This document shows, piece after piece, positions 1-11,800 of a stretch of DNA of 64,000 nt. Below the pieces are notes generated by a model that was not told the DNA's origin, ran no database searches, and worked only from the letters and a program-made list of their open reading frames with translations. How positions within the stretch are numbered: the stretch's first letter is position 1; each line of letters opens with the position of its first letter. The stretch comes from Leptidea sinapis (taxonomy: Eukaryota > Arthropoda > Insecta > Lepidoptera > Pieridae), in NCBI RefSeq assembly GCF_905404315.1, contig NC_066301.1:5270001-5334000 (forward strand). The letters are read 5' to 3'. Position numbers and translations under genes: made by a program.

Positions 1-300
1 GAATTATGGTTACGTTAAAGGTGACATCGCTAAGTGTACCAGGACTATATTGAAATGATAACGGTTATGTGCCCATTTTGAAATAACAAAGACCAATTTT
101 ATTGGATGCATTTTTGAGAATTTGCCTAACGTTTTACAAGTTGTAAGTAAAGCTTTTATAAAAGTTTATTGAAAAATAGCTTATTCCCATTACAATTAAT
201 TATAAGTAATTAATATACACAACCTTCAGAAATTTAAATACAAAACTTTTATTAACATTTACTACAAACTTTGATATTCTTGCGTCTGTTTATAGTTATT

Positions 301-388
301 TATGCAACTGTTGTGTATTAAAACACGAATGTGGTTTGATAATAGTATCACATGAGTGTTTTAATACCTAATTGTCAACAGTTGCATA
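301..388. repeat. 88 bp palindrome (two-part stem)
   Basis: TATGCAACTGTTG (301-313) is the exact reverse complement of CAACAGTTGCATA (376-388). Inside it, GTATTAAAACAC (315-326) pairs with GTGTTTTAATAC (356-367). It could be a fold-back element or a very short non-autonomous DNA transposon. No target duplication was resolved. Confidence 0.75.
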
Positions 389-394
389 CAAGAC

Positions 395-999
395 TTTATC
401 TACACCCAGAATATGAATCCTCTAAAAGATTCTGAAACAGTTAGCCTACTGCTAACACTAAAATACCAGTCCTAGTAGTAACCTAATATCATTCATTACT
501 GATTATATACATAAAAACTAAGTATTAAAACAATTATTTATTTTAGTAGTAATTTACATTCATTACAATTACGTTACAATACTTAAAATTCACTCGAATA
601 TTATGTTCTTTTGCAACGTTTAAAATAAATCGCTCATTTTTTGTAAACAAAACAATAAAAATGTCGGAGAAAAATGGCGGGGTTCGAATAACCTACTTTT
701 TTTTTACGGCGCGCGACGTTCTGGTAGTGTGGAACGCGTGTAAACGAAAATATTCTTTTTTTGAAATTCATACAGATACCACGCATCGAGCAATAAGAAT
801 GTGGCTGTCTGTTGAAACTCTTTGCGCATGAAGGGATCGAAAAAAAAACATAGGAGTGTTGTTATGAAATTCAGTACAACATTACAACACTCGTTTGGAT
901 GATGTAATGGTTATTAGAACATTGGGTGTTTTAATGTTGGCAATAAGCTAACTGTTTCAGAATCTTTAATAGAGGATTTAAAGCATGGGTGTAGATAAA
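395..999. mobile_element. probable MITE with about 100 bp imperfect inverted repeats
   Basis: TTTATCTACACCCA (395-408) matches the reverse complement of TGGGTGTAGATAAA (986-999). Similarity continues inward through AAGATTCTGAAACAGTTAGC on both arms for roughly 100 bp, with small gaps. The interior has no coding frame and contains a GC-rich patch at 700-740. The layout fits a non-autonomous DNA element of about 600 bp. The class is unknown and the ends are uncertain by a few bases. Confidence 0.65.
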
Positions 1000-1322
1000 A
1001 TATTTTTTATAAACTTTCTAAGGAGTACTTATGTAATATTTCAAGCAAAGACTTTTGTTGCTGTTATAATTGACAGATATGGAAGAGTGTTCTTCAATTA
1101 ATAAAAGGTCATGTTCACTTTCTATCACTTTTCTTACTAATTAAATTTATTAATATCAATCAAAATTAATGAACCAAATTAATTAAGTTTAGTCAAGTTT
1201 CGTTAAATCTCAAACTTCCTGGAACATGTCACTGAACTCAATCAGAGTGAAATTTATTAAATCTAGCCATAGATATTATGTTTTCAAAGTATAGTATTCG
1301 TACCAAACCCATCAGCTATTTA

Positions 1323-2320
1323 GGGTATGTTCCGATATACACTGCGAGCACTGCACAGTTCTATCACTGTAGAAAAATTCGTTCCGTTATGGACCAGTAT
1401 ACTGCCGCAGTAGGTACCCTAGAGAAATATATCAAGCCAGCCCACATTATAGCGCTCTACAAAGTGCAGGTCCGGCCACACATGGAGTATTCTGCCATCT
1501 CTGGTCTGGCGCACCCCAGTATCAGCTTGATCCATTTGACCGCGTGCAACGCAGAGCAGCTCGAATTGTCGGGGACCCAGTGCTCTGCGAACGGCTGGAT
1601 CACTTGGCGTTGCGTAGAGACGTCGCTTCATTGTGTGTCTTTTACCGCATTTATCACGGGGAGTGTTCCGAAGAGCTGTTTAACCTGATTCCTGCCACCG
1701 AATTCCACCTTCGCACGACACGCCACAAGTTAGGATATCATCCCCACCATCTGGATGTGTGACGGTCCTCCACAGTGCGGTTTTCAAGGAGCTTTCTTCC
1801 GCGTAATACAACGATGTGGAATCAGCTTCCTTGTGCGGTGTTTCTAGGACGATACGACATGGGTACCTTCAAGAAAAGTGCGTACACCTTCCTTAAAGGC
1901 CGGCAACGCTCTTGTGATTCCTCTGGTGTTGCAGGAGAGTGTGGGCGGCGGTGATCACTTAACACCAGGTGACCCGTACGCTCGTTTGTCCTCCTATTCC
2001 ATAAAAAAAAATATATATGACGTCATAAATCGCCGCCATATTCTACTGTGAGCACTGCCGTTTTCGAGGTAAGGTACTCGCAGTACTTTAATCACGTGAT
2101 CAGTTAAAACCAATCGAGTGCCTTAAATTTTGTCTTTTAATTTGACAGTACTCCAACAAAAGTTTTTTTAATGAACTAGAAAACTTTAATACACTCATTT
2201 GAACGCTGCGTCAAAAAATACAGCTGACAGTATACGGGATTGCTATAAAGGAACGGCTTCACAGTATACTAAATTGACGTCACACTGTACAGTGGTCGCA
2301 GTGCATATCGGAACATAGCC
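1323..2320. mobile_element. DNA transposon (MITE) interrupted by a non-LTR fragment
   Basis: The left end GGGTATGTTCCGATATACAC (from 1323) is matched by the inverted right end, whose complement begins GGCTATGTTCCGATATGCAC (ending 2320). Similarity runs inward past CACTGCGA and ACAGT to GTATACTG. The flanks are TTTA on the left and TTAA on the right, which suggests a TTAA-targeting, piggyBac-type element with one changed base. Removing the retrotransposon piece at about 1405-2012 leaves roughly 390 bp without an ORF, so it is non-autonomous. The piggyBac assignment is inference. Confidence 0.65.
1405..2012 (+). mobile_element. Jockey/CR1-like non-LTR retrotransposon, ORF2 C-terminus and 3' tail
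   Basis: The reading starts with KPAHIIALYKVQVRPHMEY. After a one-base shift near 1490 it continues FCHLWSGAPQYQLDPFDRVQ, RRAARIVGDPVLCERLDHLA, VASLCVFYRIYHGECSEELF and HPHHLDV. A TGA at about 1760 replaces the expected tryptophan. The frame resumes RSSTVRFSRSFLPR, CAVFLGRYDMGTFKKSAYTF and LKGRQRSCDSS, ending at TGA 1952-1954. The 3' end is CTCCTATTCC then an A-run. This is the conserved tail after the reverse-transcriptase domain in insect non-LTR elements. It is 5'-truncated and dead, and sits inside the inverted-repeat element 1323-2320. Confidence 0.85.
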
Positions 2321-2324
2321 TTAA

Positions 2325-3133
2325 TGATATAGTATACATTATACTATTTCATCTAAATCGAAAAATCCACAGACTAAATAAGAAATTCGCACCATAAAAA
2401 CCACAGACAATGCTGATATACGACAAGCAGTTCACTTTTAATTCCCTAACTTAATATAAACTCAGCTATAAATTGAACAGCACACATTGAGGCACGTCAC
2501 ATAAATCGACGTTTAATCACTTCGCTTTTATTTAATGACACTGATGGTACGGCGGGCTGCGGTGTTCATTGAGACTGTATGTGGCAGTTCAAAGTTTTAA
2601 TTACATAATAGGGAATAATGGAAGATTTTTCTAATAAGGTAACGTTTGCTACATCGATTGATTGCGCTTAATATTACATTGGCTTTTCTTTATCGATATT
2701 ATTCAGAGTAGAACAATTCAATTTATAATCGAAGTGTTTCAACTAATTTGCTTTTTGTCTTGGTAACCGTTATCTCTTTACCAACTTGGTAAACGTTATT
2801 TATTTATTTAGATTTACCAGTGGTAATTACAATATTACATTTATAATTATGGTAAGTTACAAAGGTCTTATTACTTAATTTCATTACGTTTTAAGGTGAA
2901 TACCGCGTGCTAAAATATGTGTGAAATAGTTATATAAAATAAGTATATGTTACAAAGCAACCATTCTATTATGTAATGAAATTAGAAAATTAACAAAATC
3001 TACCAAACAAGTCAAGATATAGGTGCTAAACAAATCAAGAATACACATCAACTTTTCCCTATTCAGGGTATATACTGGCCAGAGAAAATCTTTACAATAG
3101 ACCTATACAATACCTATTCAATAGACAATTGAC
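2325..3133. other. AT-rich non-coding stretch
   Basis: I see no gene, RNA or clear repeat here. Only short, low-information open frames occur. Confidence 0.5.
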
Positions 3134-3349
3134 CAGTGGGAGGCTCCTTTGCACAGGAAGCCGGCTAGATTATGGGTGGGTCTGAAGGGCGCCGTAGCTA
3201 GTGAAATTATTGGGCAAATGAGACTTAACATCTTATGTCTCAAGGTGACGAGCGCAATTGTAGAGCCGCTCAGAATTTTTGGGTTTTTCAAGAATCCTGA
3301 GCGGCACTGCATTGTGCTGGATGGGGCGTATTAATTACCATCAGCTGAG
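3134..3349 (+). mobile_element. hairpin retroposon copy 1 (internally deleted, 3'-truncated)
   Basis: It matches the family from CCAGTGGGAGGCTCC to ACCATCAGCTGA. About 75 bp between TAGATTATGGGT and GGTCTGAAGG are missing, which removes the first hairpin group. The GCCGCTCAG/CTGAGCGGC stem remains, with an A for T change (GAGCCGCTCAG) on its left arm. The A-tail is lost. Confidence 0.85.
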
Positions 3350-3874
3350 ATGACTTTTAAACAGCAGATCAAACGCCTAAAATAAAACGAATTGGCCACA
3401 CTTTTCGAAAGAATTCTGATCATATACAAAAGCAAGCCGTAGAGTTAAATGCCCAACGTGGCTGCACTAAACAGATCAGGTGGCGATCAGTCCTCGGTGC
3501 ATAAGTGACGCCTGTTGGAAAAACCTGGAGGGCAGTGAAATGTTAAGCTTAAGACGCTCTCTGCTCCATCCTATCCATACAGTATCATGACTTACGGTCC
3601 TGTATACCCTAAATGAACATCAATACTTGGTATGAAACTGTTATAAGGAGGAGATAATATTTGAAATCTTGGCAAGCAGACAATAATGTGAGATTGAGAG
3701 AACAGGGAGCAGCTTTTAGAGAAAACTAAGAAGCCAAGATTAGCAATGGGTTGCAGCGCTACCTGAACTTTTTTAAATAATATTTTGGTAGCGTTTTTGA
3801 GGTAGACATGCATCCTCCATGAATGTAGATTTACTGCACTAGATTTATGAATATTTAGAGAAGTCAGCTTTTAC
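3350..3874. other. non-coding spacer between hairpin copies
   Basis: No gene seen. The single 73-codon frame on the minus strand has no recognisable domain and AT-driven composition. Confidence 0.45.
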
Positions 3875-4479
3875 CAGTGGCAGACTCCTTTGCACAGGAC
3901 GCCGGCTAGATAATGGGTACCACAACGGCACCTATTTCTGTCGTGAAGCAGTAATGTGTAAACATTATTGTGTCGGTCTGAAGGGCGCCTCAGCTAGTGA
4001 AATTACTGAGCAAATAAGACTTAACATAATAACATAAATTAAAAATAAAGAGAAGCCTTCTCTATTTAAAAGACATCTTAAAAAATTTTTAGTTTCAAAA
4101 TACTTCTACGATTTATCCGAATTTTTAAATTACACTAAGTGTGAGAATTAGTTACAATATAGTATAAGAATGTAAAAAATGTATAAGACTTATTTATTTT
4201 ATGTATAACGTTGCTGTGCCCTTGCAGGGCGTCACATATTGTCTACCCATTAATGTACCAACCATCCTACTGTAAAATGTGACTTGCAATAAAATATTTT
4301 GATTTGATTTGAAAAAAAAAACATCTTATATCTCAAGGTGACGAGCGCAGTTGTAGTGCCGCTCAGAATTTCTAGGTTTTTCAAGAATCATGAGCGGCGC
4401 TGAATTGTAATGGGCAGGGCGTATCATTTACCATCAGCTGAATATCTTAATCGTTTCGCCCCTTATTTTCATAAAAAAA
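3875..4479 (+). mobile_element. hairpin retroposon copy 2, split by a nested LINE 3' end
   Basis: The left part runs 3875-4027 and the right part from about 4320 to 4479, ending TTTTCATAAAAAAA. The two parts are contiguous in the family consensus at ACTTAACATCTTATGTCTC. The five bases AACAT occur at 4023-4027 and again at 4320-4324, a target-site duplication around the nested insertion. Confidence 0.88.
4028..4319 (+). mobile_element. nested non-LTR retrotransposon 3' end (CR1/Jockey type)
   Basis: A short coding tail reads KEKPSLFKRHLKKFLVSKYF then YDLSEFLNYTKCEN and a stop. This is the extreme C-terminus of an ORF2 protein, like the FKxxIKKxL...Y ends of related copies in the window. A 3' UTR follows and ends AATAAAATATTTTGATTTGATTTG plus A-run. 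It is severely 5'-truncated. Confidence 0.82.
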
Positions 4480-5735
4480 GGCGATCAGATGACGGATGTA
4501 TTCAAAAGGGATCAAGTCAAGAGTAGCAATATAAAATAGCATGTGAGGAAAGTGCCGAGTGGAAGACGGTATACATGTTTGTCAGGACCGAAACAAATTG
4601 AAGTCCGTACACTTCCCCCCCTGCGGACAGGCGTGATATTAATTATACATCATGCTATATAATTTGATTTACAATAAACATGGTATTTATGTTAAAACTG
4701 TTATTGATTTCAATGAATCCTCTACCACCTTCTCCAACACACATCACGCTCTGAAAGCGAAGAAACAGCGCAAGAAATATTACCAGATTTCATTCTTGCG
4801 CCCTTTAAAAAATAAAATTCATAAACTATTGTAGTACTAAAATAATTATGTATAACCAAGTTCCTGGCTGTCTTAACGTTTAGATGGTCTGCAATTAGGT
4901 CATAGCAAAGTACAACCCTTTTTTAATTTAATTTTAATTTAAATTAATATCGATTATTATAAGCGCATCGGTCTTGTCGTGATGTTTATCACCGCTAGCG
5001 CACACTGCGCCCCGCACTCTGCGATGCCTCGTGCTGTGAGTTTAAACCGTGTAGTGCTAGAATGCGGGCGAACCCTGATGAAGGACTTCCGATTGATTAG
5101 AAACTATTCGGTACCTACAAAATTGACTGTGAGTAAAGTCGTTGCAAAAATATAAAGTTGAAAGTGGATCACGAACAATTTCATTATTATAAAAGACTTA
5201 GTTTTAATTTAAAATGTTATAATAATATCTGAATAATACCTTAAACGGTAATGCCAGTAGAAAAACACACTATAAAACTGATGACTATTCAAAAAACTTT
5301 GTAAATAACAAACGGCATGTAATTATATAAATTGTCGAACATAAAAATTACCTCATACACGTAATAAATAGCTCCAACCAAGTCACTACTATAACTGTTG
5401 ACAGAAATGATAGAACGAATCGCGTGTACAAACACGTTAGCTCACTTTTTTGTGTCTATTTGACGATATTATGAGATATAATCAATGTCAGTCTAAAGTC
5501 TTATCAGAAATAAAGTTTGTTGGTATAATGCGGTGAAGTTTGGCTGAAATTAGAGTCTTTTTATCATCATTAGTTGAAATATTATCGAAAGATTAGTCAA
5601 ATATGTCTGTCATTTTCTCAAATGGTCGAAAAGCTTGTAGCAAAGAAAGAATAATCTTTATATTAGATTATTTCCAAACCATACATTATAAACTATAAAC
5701 CATTAAAATAAAATTCTCGAATGGCGACCAAGCAC
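4480..5735. other. non-coding stretch with one GC-rich pocket
   Basis: No gene found. Positions 4985-5085 are markedly GC-richer than their surroundings and look like an older repeat or a regulatory patch. The 60-codon frame at 4652-4834 has no recognised similarity. Confidence 0.4.
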
Positions 5736-5893
5736 TGCAAGACGCTGTTTTGGTAGGATGATGGACCGATGATCTGGTCAAGATTACCAGAATATGTTGG
5801 ATGAAGGCAGCGCAGGACCGATTTCGTGAAGATTTTTGGGAGAGGCCTTTGTTCAGCAGTGGACGTCTTTCGGCTGAAGTGATGATGATTTAA
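5736..5893 (+). mobile_element. RTE-like LINE, degenerate ORF2 3' end
   Basis: The translation shows RWTDDLVKI then RICWMKAAQDRF and EDFWERPLFSSGR, followed by LSAEVMMI. This is the C-terminal signature also seen at 17008-17520, and the GATGATGAT-type 3' terminus is typical of these elements. It is short and 5'-truncated. Confidence 0.75.
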
Positions 5894-7254
5894 AAATCAT
5901 TTACTGTTCACTGTCATCTAATGACACTCGTAATGTCATTGTCATTAACTGCGAATGCAATCCTAAAGGGCAGTTTACTTACCGACTCCTATTTCGCGTA
6001 GTAAGCGGAAATCAGTTACAGATAAAAAAATAAAAAAAATGTAAAAATAATTTCAATATTAAAAATATGTGCAAGAAAGTAGGTTTTTAAATATTATAGT
6101 CTCACATTAAACACTTTTGAAACATTCGTATATGCCGTGTATTTTTATGTATATGTACGGCATGGAATTAGTAGAATGTGTGAGAAATATAATACAGCTG
6201 ATATTCTTGAAAGGTAGGGTTAACGAGAATAGACAGAGCATAAAATGATAAAAAAACCAATTAAAATAAACTATGCTATAATTAGATTCCGCACTGAGCG
6301 TACATCCATCCAGTTATTAGTAATTAAAAAAATTGAAAAAAATTTGTAGCGAATCTCGTCTCTTAAAAATGTTCAAACATTTCGCAAAAGTTTCCAAAAC
6401 AATCAAGGTTTCAATTTCAATTATTCATGGTGATATATTTTATGATTCAGAAATGATAAAAATATAACTATTGGGTAAATAAAGTTTCTAGAGAGGGACA
6501 GAGAATTCTCCGTATAACTTGTTTTTTGTTTTCTATTAAGCTACTTGCCGGCTCTAATATTAAAAAATCTATGTTCGCAAATTTCCTCCTGATACAATTT
6601 CATGGAATTTTTTTGTGGGTATAACATTTACTATTGCTACAAAAGATTTCTAGGAACATTTCTTATTATTTTTTACCGTTACATGAAAGTATTTTTCTTG
6701 CATAATCTTCCATAGATTATGTAAATGTTTTGTTAAATAGTGAAGCCTTAACTTAAAATAGTAAAGAGTTACCTTCCACTAAGTAGTGGTAAATCATAAC
6801 ACTTTGAGAATATGTGTTGTTAAGATTAAGCTAAATGAATGAGTTTTAATTTTAAATCTGTTGTGAATAACAATGCTAACACTGTCTGTAAATGTTCATA
6901 GGTCTAGGCAAGTGTAGGGCGGCGGGGTTAGGAAGGGCGCCGGGCTGGTAGAGGCTGTATAGTTTGAAAAATCGTTGAAACAACCTTCGTGTTCCTAACG
7001 ACGCGTGTCACAGACGCGACTTTTTGTTTATAAATGATGCAAAATGAATAAAAAGTAGAGTTAGAGCGGCAGGAAGTTTTTCGTCTATTTTTCTGTAAAA
7101 ACAAAATAATTACTTGAAAATTATGCAAACATAAGGCAACTACGCTTGACTGTGAGTGATTTTTATAATACCAAAGATAGCATTTTATAAAAAAAAGAAA
7201 GCTTCTCCATTGCGAAATAAGTAACTTTTCTAAACTTAAAGTTGACTCTACAAC
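5894..7254. other. AT-rich non-coding stretch
   Basis: I see no supported gene, RNA or named repeat. The minus-strand frame at 6928-7296 is open by chance and overlaps the antisense of the retrotransposon tail that follows. Confidence 0.45.
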
Positions 7255-7725
7255 TATTATACAGGTAACCCATGTATTCTCTAGAAACTGTGACATTCAT
7301 AATGTTAACACGAGGAACAAACATAAACTTGTTATGCCTACTACTCGGTTGGGACGAGTAAGTAAGTCTTTTGTTGGGCGATGTATGTGCTTCTACAATA
7401 TGATCCCAGAAAATGTACAAAACAAATGTGTTACGAAATTTAAAAGAATTGTTAAAAAACGTTTGTGTGGGAAAGGTTATTATAGCATAAACGATTTTCT
7501 TAATGACACCACTGACTGGGAATAAAGCGAAGCCCTCAGGCTCTTTAATTATAAATGTTTATTGTACGATATCACATTATAATCCATATTTTTTATAATA
7601 AAAAAGCCCGCTGAATTTCTTGCGCCCATTCTTCTCAGGTCTGAGGCAGTCTCTTTCGAATGGGTTTTTGACGTTCAATAAGTGATTTTAAATCCTATTT
7701 TGAATAAAAATATTTGAATTTGAAT
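7255..7725 (+). mobile_element. CR1/Jockey-like LINE, ORF2 C-terminus and 3' UTR
   Basis: The coding part includes HNVNTRNKHKLVMPTTRLG, VSKSFVGRCMCFYNMIPENV and FKRIVKKRLCGKGYYSINDF, and stops after NDTTDWE at 7525. TRNKHKL...FYNxIPxxVQ...FKxxxKxxL is the usual tail of insect CR1/Jockey ORF2 proteins. The 3' UTR has CTTGCGCCCATTCTTCTCAG and ends ATTTGAATTTGAATTT. The copies at 34060-34480, 53225-53430 and 26590-26652 share this 3' UTR. Confidence 0.85.
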
Positions 7726-7949
7726 TTATCGGTCAGTATGGAGAAGTCTGAAACATTATTAGTCGTAAATAGATCTGTTCTTAATAACCATTTTATCGAT
7801 TTAAGTGATAAGAAAAACTGGATTTCTTTGACTTGACTGCAAATTCTTCCAGATAGATGAAGTTCATGGACATTATTATTAACACACATCAACAAGAATA
7901 ACAGACATACAAACATAACGTTTTAAATTATTCATATATTACATTTTAC

Positions 7950-8259
7950 CAGTGGGCGGTTCCTTTGCACAGGAAGCCGGCTAGATATTGGGTACCACAA
8001 TGACGCCTATTTCTGCCATGACACAGTAATGTGTAAACATTACTGTGTTTCGGTCTGAAGGGCGCCGCAGCCAGTGAAATAACTGGGCAAATGAGACTTA
8101 ACATCTTATGTCTCAAGGTGACAAGCGCAATTGTAGTCCCGTTTAGAATTTTTGGGTTTTTCAAGAATCCTGAGCGGCACTGCATTGTAATGGGTAGGGC
8201 GTATCAATAACCATCAGCTGAACTTCCTGTTCGTCTCGTCCCTTATTATCATTAAAAAA
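7950..8259 (+). mobile_element. hairpin retroposon copy 3 (nearly full length)
   Basis: It is complete from CCAGTGGGCGG to CATTAAAAAAT. The CAGTAATG/CATTACTG stem with TGTAAA loop is intact. One arm of the long CTGAGCGGCACT stem has changed (CCCGTTTAGAAT), so the pairing is partly lost. Confidence 0.9.
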
Positions 8260-10139
8260 TATATATAATACTAAATCCCAATGCCGTATCGGCTTGGAAA
8301 TGCTGCAGTATGCTGTACCGGTGGCAGCTGTAGGGGGGAGAGAAGAAGTTTCAAGCTACCGCGGACAGTTGATAGCGAGATCACAGGTGAGGACACAGCA
8401 GTTAGCACGCAATTGTAGTGACTATGACTTTAATCAAATTAAGCTGGGGTCACATGACACTACATACGATATTGTAACTTACAAAATATTATGGTTACAA
8501 TACTTATATAGTCTTTGTGTTGTGTTTTCATCGTTTGTTTTAAATTCATCTATATATTTTTGATTTTATTTTGCATACCTACCTATTATGGTGAGTGAGA
8601 TGATTATCACGAGCAGAACGGGCGAAAGCAGCTCAACGGGCCTAGTTTTTGTAAATATTAAATTTTATTGCAATTAAATTTGTTCTTTAAATAGCCTGGA
8701 GGAGTTTGTTTCATTTCCATGGATCGGCATTTATTATGTAGTAACAGAAACATCTGTTAAAAATCTTTTAAATTTGCCTAGTAGGTGTATCAAGTTAATA
8801 TTATTAGAAAATATTCTTATATTTTTGTTCTGGAAAATCTATAATATCTACGTTTTAAATAGCGTGAATTACCTTCTGCAGAACTAGGAGTGTGTCTCTC
8901 TGTGCTTTAGTTACGAAAACAGACCCACGGGCGTGTGGAATCCTCAAGGTAGATAAGCAGTGAGTTAGGCAGTCACTCACCGCGATGCGCATTCCTCTTC
9001 TATTCCAGTCAGAGAAACATATCTTTCCTTGGTTATTTGATCGGAGTATAAGTCGTCTCGAATATGGAGAAGCGTGAAAAAGTTTTGGGTGAGAAATAAA
9101 TACGTAAACATTAACCATTACCATAAGTACGTCAGCGGCCAATTCTTTTTTCTTTCATCATCAGTAAGATAATTTTGGCCTTGTCTGAGAAGTCCATCTT
9201 GGCCTCAAGTTGGCGCCTGTGGCCATGCCCCCAGCAGGTTTCTAATAAGTATGTACGAATAGATCGTAGTATGCTCAAATAAATTTAATGTATTATGAAT
9301 CCAACGCAGAAACGAAGTTATAATATAGCATAAGGTATGTAGTGTAAGGTAGCTTCTTAAAAATTACTCTTACTTATTTCTTAAAAAATTAAGCTAGTTT
9401 AGAGAAATTTTTCTACTCTTATTATGTGGCAGCCCGTTAAATAACCGTATAATCTCATACTATGAAAATATCGAAAGTTAAACTTAATATATTGTAAAAA
9501 CCCGCCAACGCAAGTAGAGAAATGTAGGCCTAGCATTATCAACACATCGAGGACCAGGTGTTGTATTGCCATTAATATCAATTCTACATTGACCTGAGGC
9601 CACCAGTTTAGCCTGGCCTCCCTGACCTTACCCCTCATACAACTATGGCATACTATGGTGGCTTAACAACTTATTCCAGAGGTCAAAGCAATATGGTGTT
9701 AATATTTTATTGGCTGATATCCGTCGTATGTAGAATAATTCGATTTTATGAGACTAATGCTTTTCCGTTTGGTGTAAATGTTATTGTGTTTGTTATTTAT
9801 AGAAATTGGAAGTGGGGACAGTTGGAGTGTTTTTACGATTGTCATACACTTGGTGGCTTTTTATGGAACAAACAAACCTACATGTATTTTCGATTAAAAT
9901 TGGACTGTGCATTCTTACGTCACAGCCTAAACATTAATTCAAAATAATTGTTATTTGCCTCAAAAAAGTTTTAGTGAAGATTATTAAGATTATTATTTCC
10001 GCGATTTTGTCAATGTTTTAGATGGTAAAAAAAATCTTCTTAAGATGCAATACTATTTTGTAATGTTGCTCACTGCAAAATGCAAAAGTGCTACTGAATA
10101 GGCATAAATGACCATCCCGTGAGTTGGCATAAATGTATA
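8260..10139. other. non-coding stretch with an unexplained coding-like pocket
   Basis: No gene is supported. Positions 8866-9085 are GC-richer, open on both strands and bear splice-like motifs (see findings). Frames at 8294-8563, 9399-9638 and 9645-9947 lack any recognisable domain. Confidence 0.4.
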
Positions 10140-11800
10140 AAATAAATAAATGAATAAATCCTTTATTTTGCTAGGAAACATGTAACAATGGGTGTAAATA
10201 GTTTTAATGTATCAATGTTATCGGCCATTTCTGGCATGCAAAATTATTATTAAGAAAATTCTAGTTATTATTATAATTGATTAACAAACTGTATATTTTA
10301 AGCACTTAGGTTAATTTAAATTATAATTATTATTTTTAAATGTCATTATTTAAAGACTAGAATTAATATATATTTTAAAGTTAATTTTATTTAACCTAAT
10401 GTGTCAACATTTCATTTATGGAATAAAAACATTTATCTATAAGCCATGTAAAAAGATCCTTTTTAAATCGTTGGACGGGTAATACTGGTAAGCTTGGAGG
10501 GAGTTTATTAAATATTTTTATACACATGACATAGCTACATTTTCCGTAGGATGCATTATGATATTTGTGTGCAATCACCAGTCTGTCACCGTTTCTTGTA
10601 TTTCTCGGATAAATATCTCTTGCTTTTGTAAATAAATGGTCATGTTGTTTGACAAAGATACATATTTCGTATATCAATTAATCAATTAATTAAACAGTGG
10701 TTCACACGAATCTAAGTAAAAAGCTCCTGTCATAGCTCTTAAGCATCTCTTTTGGGCTATGAAAGCCCTATTAGCCTCGCTAGAGTTTCCCCACAAGATG
10801 AGTCCATATCGAAGTACTGATGCGACATAACCATGATAAGCTGCCAGGACTGTACTTGGTAAAGCCGTTTCACGCAATCTATATAACGCATAAACATATC
10901 TATCAATTTTTTGGCATACCATGTCTACATGCTCTTTCCATTTTAGATTTTTATCTAGAAGTACTCATAAAAATTTAACATGCAGAGCTTCAGAGCTATA
11001 ATTTATCTTAGCCAATTAACCACTGTATTCATTTCATTATTAATTTCACTTTCATAAATATCAATCTCATTTTTATTATTACATGTCATAATTATTGATA
11101 TGTCATCGGCGAATAAATAACAGTCATTTTTTGTCACACTGGGCAGGTCATTAATATAAATTAAGAATAATAATGGTCCAAGGACGCTTCCTTGCGGAAA
11201 ACCAAATCTATTTAATTTAAAGTTTGATTGTTGGGCAATTATGCTAGCCTTTTCGTCGATAGAATTGATCTCCACACATTGCTTGCGGTCTTTTAAGTAA
11301 GACTCCATCCAGTTAAGAGCTGGTCCTCTAACGCCATTTTGCTCCAACTTATCCAACAAGATGGTGTGTGATACGAAGTCAAAAGCCTTGTTTATATCAA
11401 AAAATATTACACACGTTGGTTTTTTTGAATCTATATTTTCTGCTATTTTGTTAACCAGTTTAAATGCAGCTAATGTTGTCGACTTGTTTTTTTGAAAGCC
11501 AAATTGTTGCTATATATATATATAGATAACGGGGGTACATACTTCGCTAACTTTACTAGTACAAAAGAGGCTATTTCATCTTTTAACCCAAACATTTTCA
11601 CCAGGCATTTACAAACATCTGCTGTGAATAACACGGCAAACTCTACGGGGATTAACCAAAGAAAGCTTGTTGAAAGAATTAGTTTTAAAATAAAATATAA
11701 AAACATTTATTCGCGTTGCAGTAAATCGTTTAATTTGAAGCAGATCTGTCACGCAGCTGATGGCTAGTGTCGTTGGTGTCGAGTCAGGCAGAAGAGTCAA
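10140..11800 (-). mobile_element. CR1/Jockey-like LINE with reverse-transcriptase remnant
   Basis: This is the longest retrotransposon remnant here. Reading down the minus strand, QQFGFQKNKST and VIFFDINKAFDFVSH (catalytic Asp block) are followed by LLDKLEQNGVRG. Next come RFGFPQGSVLGPLLFLIYIN and LFADDISI, the FADD form of the active-site YxDD motif. The post-RT tail has LLDKNLKWKEHVD, YGLILWGNSS, QKRCLRAMTG, TRNGDRLVIAHKYH and FNKLPPSLPVL, ending at a stop near 10396. A 3' UTR with an ATAAATAAATG-type tail reaches about 10140. Pre-RT residues such as EIASFVLVKLAKYVPPLS appear upstream of a (TA)7 tract at 11511-11524, where part of the RT domain is missing. Stops and a gap near 10680 and 10925-11000 make it a pseudogene. 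Confidence 0.88.

Noticed and set aside
3592..3813. 73-codon minus-strand frame as a small gene
   Set aside because: AT-driven composition, no signal or domain, located between transposon copies.
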